Assembly (NCBI GenBank): GCA_003601725.1
Contig: PIYJ01000014.1
Span: 1-24,919 of the forward strand
Length of the DNA: 24,919 bases
Direction of reading: 5' to 3'
From: Candidatus Bathyarchaeota archaeon
GTDB taxonomy: Archaea > Thermoproteota > Bathyarchaeia > Bathyarchaeales > DTEX01
Part shown: positions 24,588 through 24,919 of the stretch, one piece after another
How positions within the stretch are numbered: position 1 is the first letter of the stretch
Layout: each line of letters starts with the position of its first letter
Position numbers and translations under genes: made by a program
Notes under the pieces: model-generated
Databases searched by the model: none
The model's input: the letters and a program-made list of their open reading frames with translations, nothing else
Told to the model about the DNA's origin: nothing

Positions 24588-24919
24588 TTGAAAAGCCGTG
24601 AGAGGGTTATATCTGCTATCACTTTAAGCAGTCCAGATAGGGCGCCCATAATGCATTCTCCTCTTCCAGGGGCTTTGATAAAGTATGGTGAGAAGCTTAA
24701 TGCCATATTTATCAAGTATCCTCAGGACTTCGGGCCGTCTGAATTCTCCATACCTAAACCTGAAGACCTTTCTCCCGATTATAGGAAGGGCATCCATAAA
24801 GATGAATGGGGAACCGTGTGGTCTTCACCCGTTGACGGTATCCACGGGCAAGTTTACGATTATCCCATAAAGAATTGGGAAGATCTCGACGAATACGAGT
24901 TTCCGCCTCATCAGAAAAC
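24588..24919 (+). CDS. UroD/MtaA-family protein, 3' end outside the window
   Basis: Open from TTG 24588 to the window end, about 110 codons. It begins MKSRERVISAITLSSPDRAP, the characteristic N-terminus of UroD-superfamily proteins, continues with PLPGALIKYGEKL, and includes DEWGTVWSSPVDGIHGQV and the NWEDLDEYEFP segment usual before the barrel core. The functional motifs lie beyond the edge. It is in tandem with the family member at 23265-24392 but clearly divergent from it, so this is not a recent duplication. Confidence 0.85.
   Translation, partial: MKSRERVISAITLSSPDRAPIMHSPLPGALIKYGEKLNAIFIKYPQDFGPSEFSIPKPEDLSPDYRKGIHKDEWGTVWSSPVDGIHGQVYDYPIKNWEDLDEYEFPPHQK

Noticed and set aside
1..24919. 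CRISPR array or cas genes, which would support a cyclic-nucleotide role for the CARF-like domain
   Set aside because: No regularly spaced repeats and no Cas-like proteins were seen on either strand of this window.

Overview
The window looks like a chromosomal segment of a non-methanogen-like archaeon, most plausibly of the Thermoproteota/Bathyarchaeia type (inference). Direct support for Archaea: an archaeal-type prolyl-tRNA synthetase, translation initiation factor aIF2 beta, a DUF424 protein, A/T-rich TATA-like boxes about 25-40 nt upstream of several starts, and many TTG/GTG starts preceded by GGAG/GAGG-type ribosome binding sites. The exact lineage cannot be fixed from this sequence alone.

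Layout. (1) 1-2823, minus: etfB-etfA-glcD, an electron-transfer-flavoprotein pair with an FAD-linked 2-hydroxyacid (lactate/glycolate) dehydrogenase. The gene order matches the bacterial bifurcating lactate dehydrogenase (LctBCD), but glcD carries an apparent single-base frameshift and runs off the left edge. (2) 2924-5424: information-processing block of proS (minus), then aIF2 beta, DUF424 and tRNA-Cys(GCA) (plus). (3) 5401-7123: a compact ~1.7 kb integrated element. The 24-nt 3' end of tRNA-Cys is repeated exactly at 7100-7123, and between the copies lie a coiled-coil/winged-helix regulator and a RelE-type toxin-antitoxin pair, with no integrase. A broken gene with a CxxC..CxC motif lies just outside the right copy. 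(4) 7732-10490, plus: an alkaline-phosphatase-superfamily hydrolase, then a FemAB/GNAT-like acyltransferase paired with a polysaccharide-deacetylase-like protein, suggesting surface or glycan chemistry. (5) 10579-15492, minus: two Gfo/Idh/MocA oxidoreductases, a UroD-fold protein and a xylose-isomerase-like TIM-barrel protein, which looks like a sugar or cyclitol catabolic locus. (6) 15548-22208, minus: two very large envelope proteins, an FtsX/MacB-type permease with an N-terminal carboxypeptidase-regulatory-like (CnaB-like) domain and a C-terminal CARF-like Rossmann domain, and a membrane-anchored protein joining a glycoside-hydrolase-like domain to a degenerate M23-like domain. (7) 22339-24919, plus: a class I SAM methyltransferase and two tandem UroD/MtaA-family genes, the last cut by the window end.

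The points most worth checking are the integrase-less tRNA-Cys element, the CARF-like C-terminus of the permease, the permease's apparent ATC start behind an ideal ribosome binding site, and the UroD-family proteins that have lost the zinc ligands of the methyltransferase branch.
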